Of a stretch of 64,000 bases of DNA, positions 63,932 to 64,000 are shown one piece after another. The DNA is from Deltaproteobacteria bacterium. Its GTDB lineage: Bacteria > Desulfobacterota > WTBG01 > CAIYCZ01 > CAIRTM01. The notes beneath the pieces were generated by a model. The model searched no databases, had not been told where the DNA came from, and was given only the letters and a program-made list of their open reading frames with translations. Made by a program: the position numbers and the translations under genes. Position 1 is the first letter of the stretch; each line of letters begins with the position of its first letter. Location of the stretch: the NCBI GenBank assembly GCA_024276465.1, contig JAJRXD010000034.1:45836-109835 (forward strand). The letters are read 5' to 3'.

Positions 63932-64000
63932 ATGAAAGAAGGAACAGTAAAATGGTTTAATGATTCAAAGGGCTTTGGTTTTATTGAGCAGGATGGTGGC
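63932..64000 (+). CDS. cold-shock domain protein (3' truncated by window edge)
   Basis: First 23 residues, MKEGTVKWFNDSKGFGFIEQ and then DGG, contain the RNP1 motif KGFGFI of the CspA OB-fold family (single-stranded nucleic acid chaperone). AAAGGAG lies eight bases upstream. The rest lies outside the window. Confidence 0.93.
   Translation, partial: MKEGTVKWFNDSKGFGFIEQDGG

Noticed and set aside
1..64000. tRNA, rRNA or prophage genes
   Set aside because: I found no cloverleaf with CCA end or TΨC/anticodon motifs, no rRNA core sequence and no phage structural genes; a tRNAscan run would settle the tRNA question.

Overview
The window looks like a chromosomal segment of an anaerobic Desulfobacterota (deltaproteobacterial) species of moderate GC. 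The pointers are an archaeal/vacuolar-type ATP synthase, a pyrophosphate-type phosphofructokinase, a ferredoxin-linked 2-oxoacid oxidoreductase, a CooC-type nickel-insertion ATPase, a selenocysteine formate dehydrogenase module inside a complex I operon, an exosortase H surface-sorting locus, LPS heptose synthesis, and many short palindromic repeats. The assignment is inferred from gene content and cannot be refined to genus by eye.

Layout. 1-5914 (+): the 3' part of a V/A-type ATPase operon (subunit A cut by the window edge, then B, D and a small membrane ORF), a CBS-pair protein, methionine aminopeptidase and peptide deformylase. 5944-13382 (-): an envelope-stress type operon of response regulator, histidine kinase, RND adaptor, RND pump and a divergent PlsC-like acyltransferase. 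13977-17753: a Mur-ligase homologue, a YfcE-type phosphoesterase, a FmdB-type zinc ribbon and PPi-PFK. 18051-33395 (+): a 13-gene complex I operon, nuoABCD-[NuoF iron-sulfur domain/GltD fusion]-[selenoprotein FdhA/NuoG]-nuoHIJKLMN. NuoE and the NADH/FMN part of NuoF are absent; the input module is instead a two-nucleotide flavoprotein plus a formate dehydrogenase-like subunit with in-frame UGA at 23818-23820 followed by a SECIS-like hairpin. 33481-33730 holds a relic of a REP-associated tyrosine transposase, followed by nhaA.

35112-37264 (-) is a compact exosortase H locus: a secreted substrate with a C-terminal VPTLSEWG sorting signal, the exosortase with its Cys/Arg/His triad, and a partner membrane protein. 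37647-39581 is a PAS/GAF histidine kinase. 39756-43355 encodes a 1199-residue protein joining TPRs, an O-GlcNAc-transferase-like (GT41) domain, a methyltransferase-like domain and a sulfotransferase-like domain. 43408-47124 (-) carries a thioredoxin-fold lipoprotein, an unrecognised protein, a secreted metallophosphoesterase and a small zinc-ribbon membrane protein. 47156-53797 (-) carries mltG, ruvX, a nitrilase-family hydrolase and a tightly overlapping operon (Rho-N protein, YqeY, ferredoxin and three 2-oxoacid oxidoreductase subunits, ACT protein, zinc protein). 54199-57158 has cooC, hldD and a TolB-like propeller protein.

57285-64000 is accessory DNA: a mazEF toxin-antitoxin pair bracketed by 19-bp direct repeats, a large DUF11-type secreted protein, an IS1182-like relic, four 23-bp tandem repeats resembling IS21-family ends, an orphan short gene, an XRE regulator coupled to a MORN/YwqK-like repeat protein, several palindromic repeats, and the start of a cold-shock gene with a leader terminator. 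Strongest observations for follow-up: the formate/flavoprotein-fed complex I, the exosortase H pair with its hairpin leader, the four-domain glycosyl/methyl/sulfo-transferase fusion, and the repeat-bounded mazEF island.
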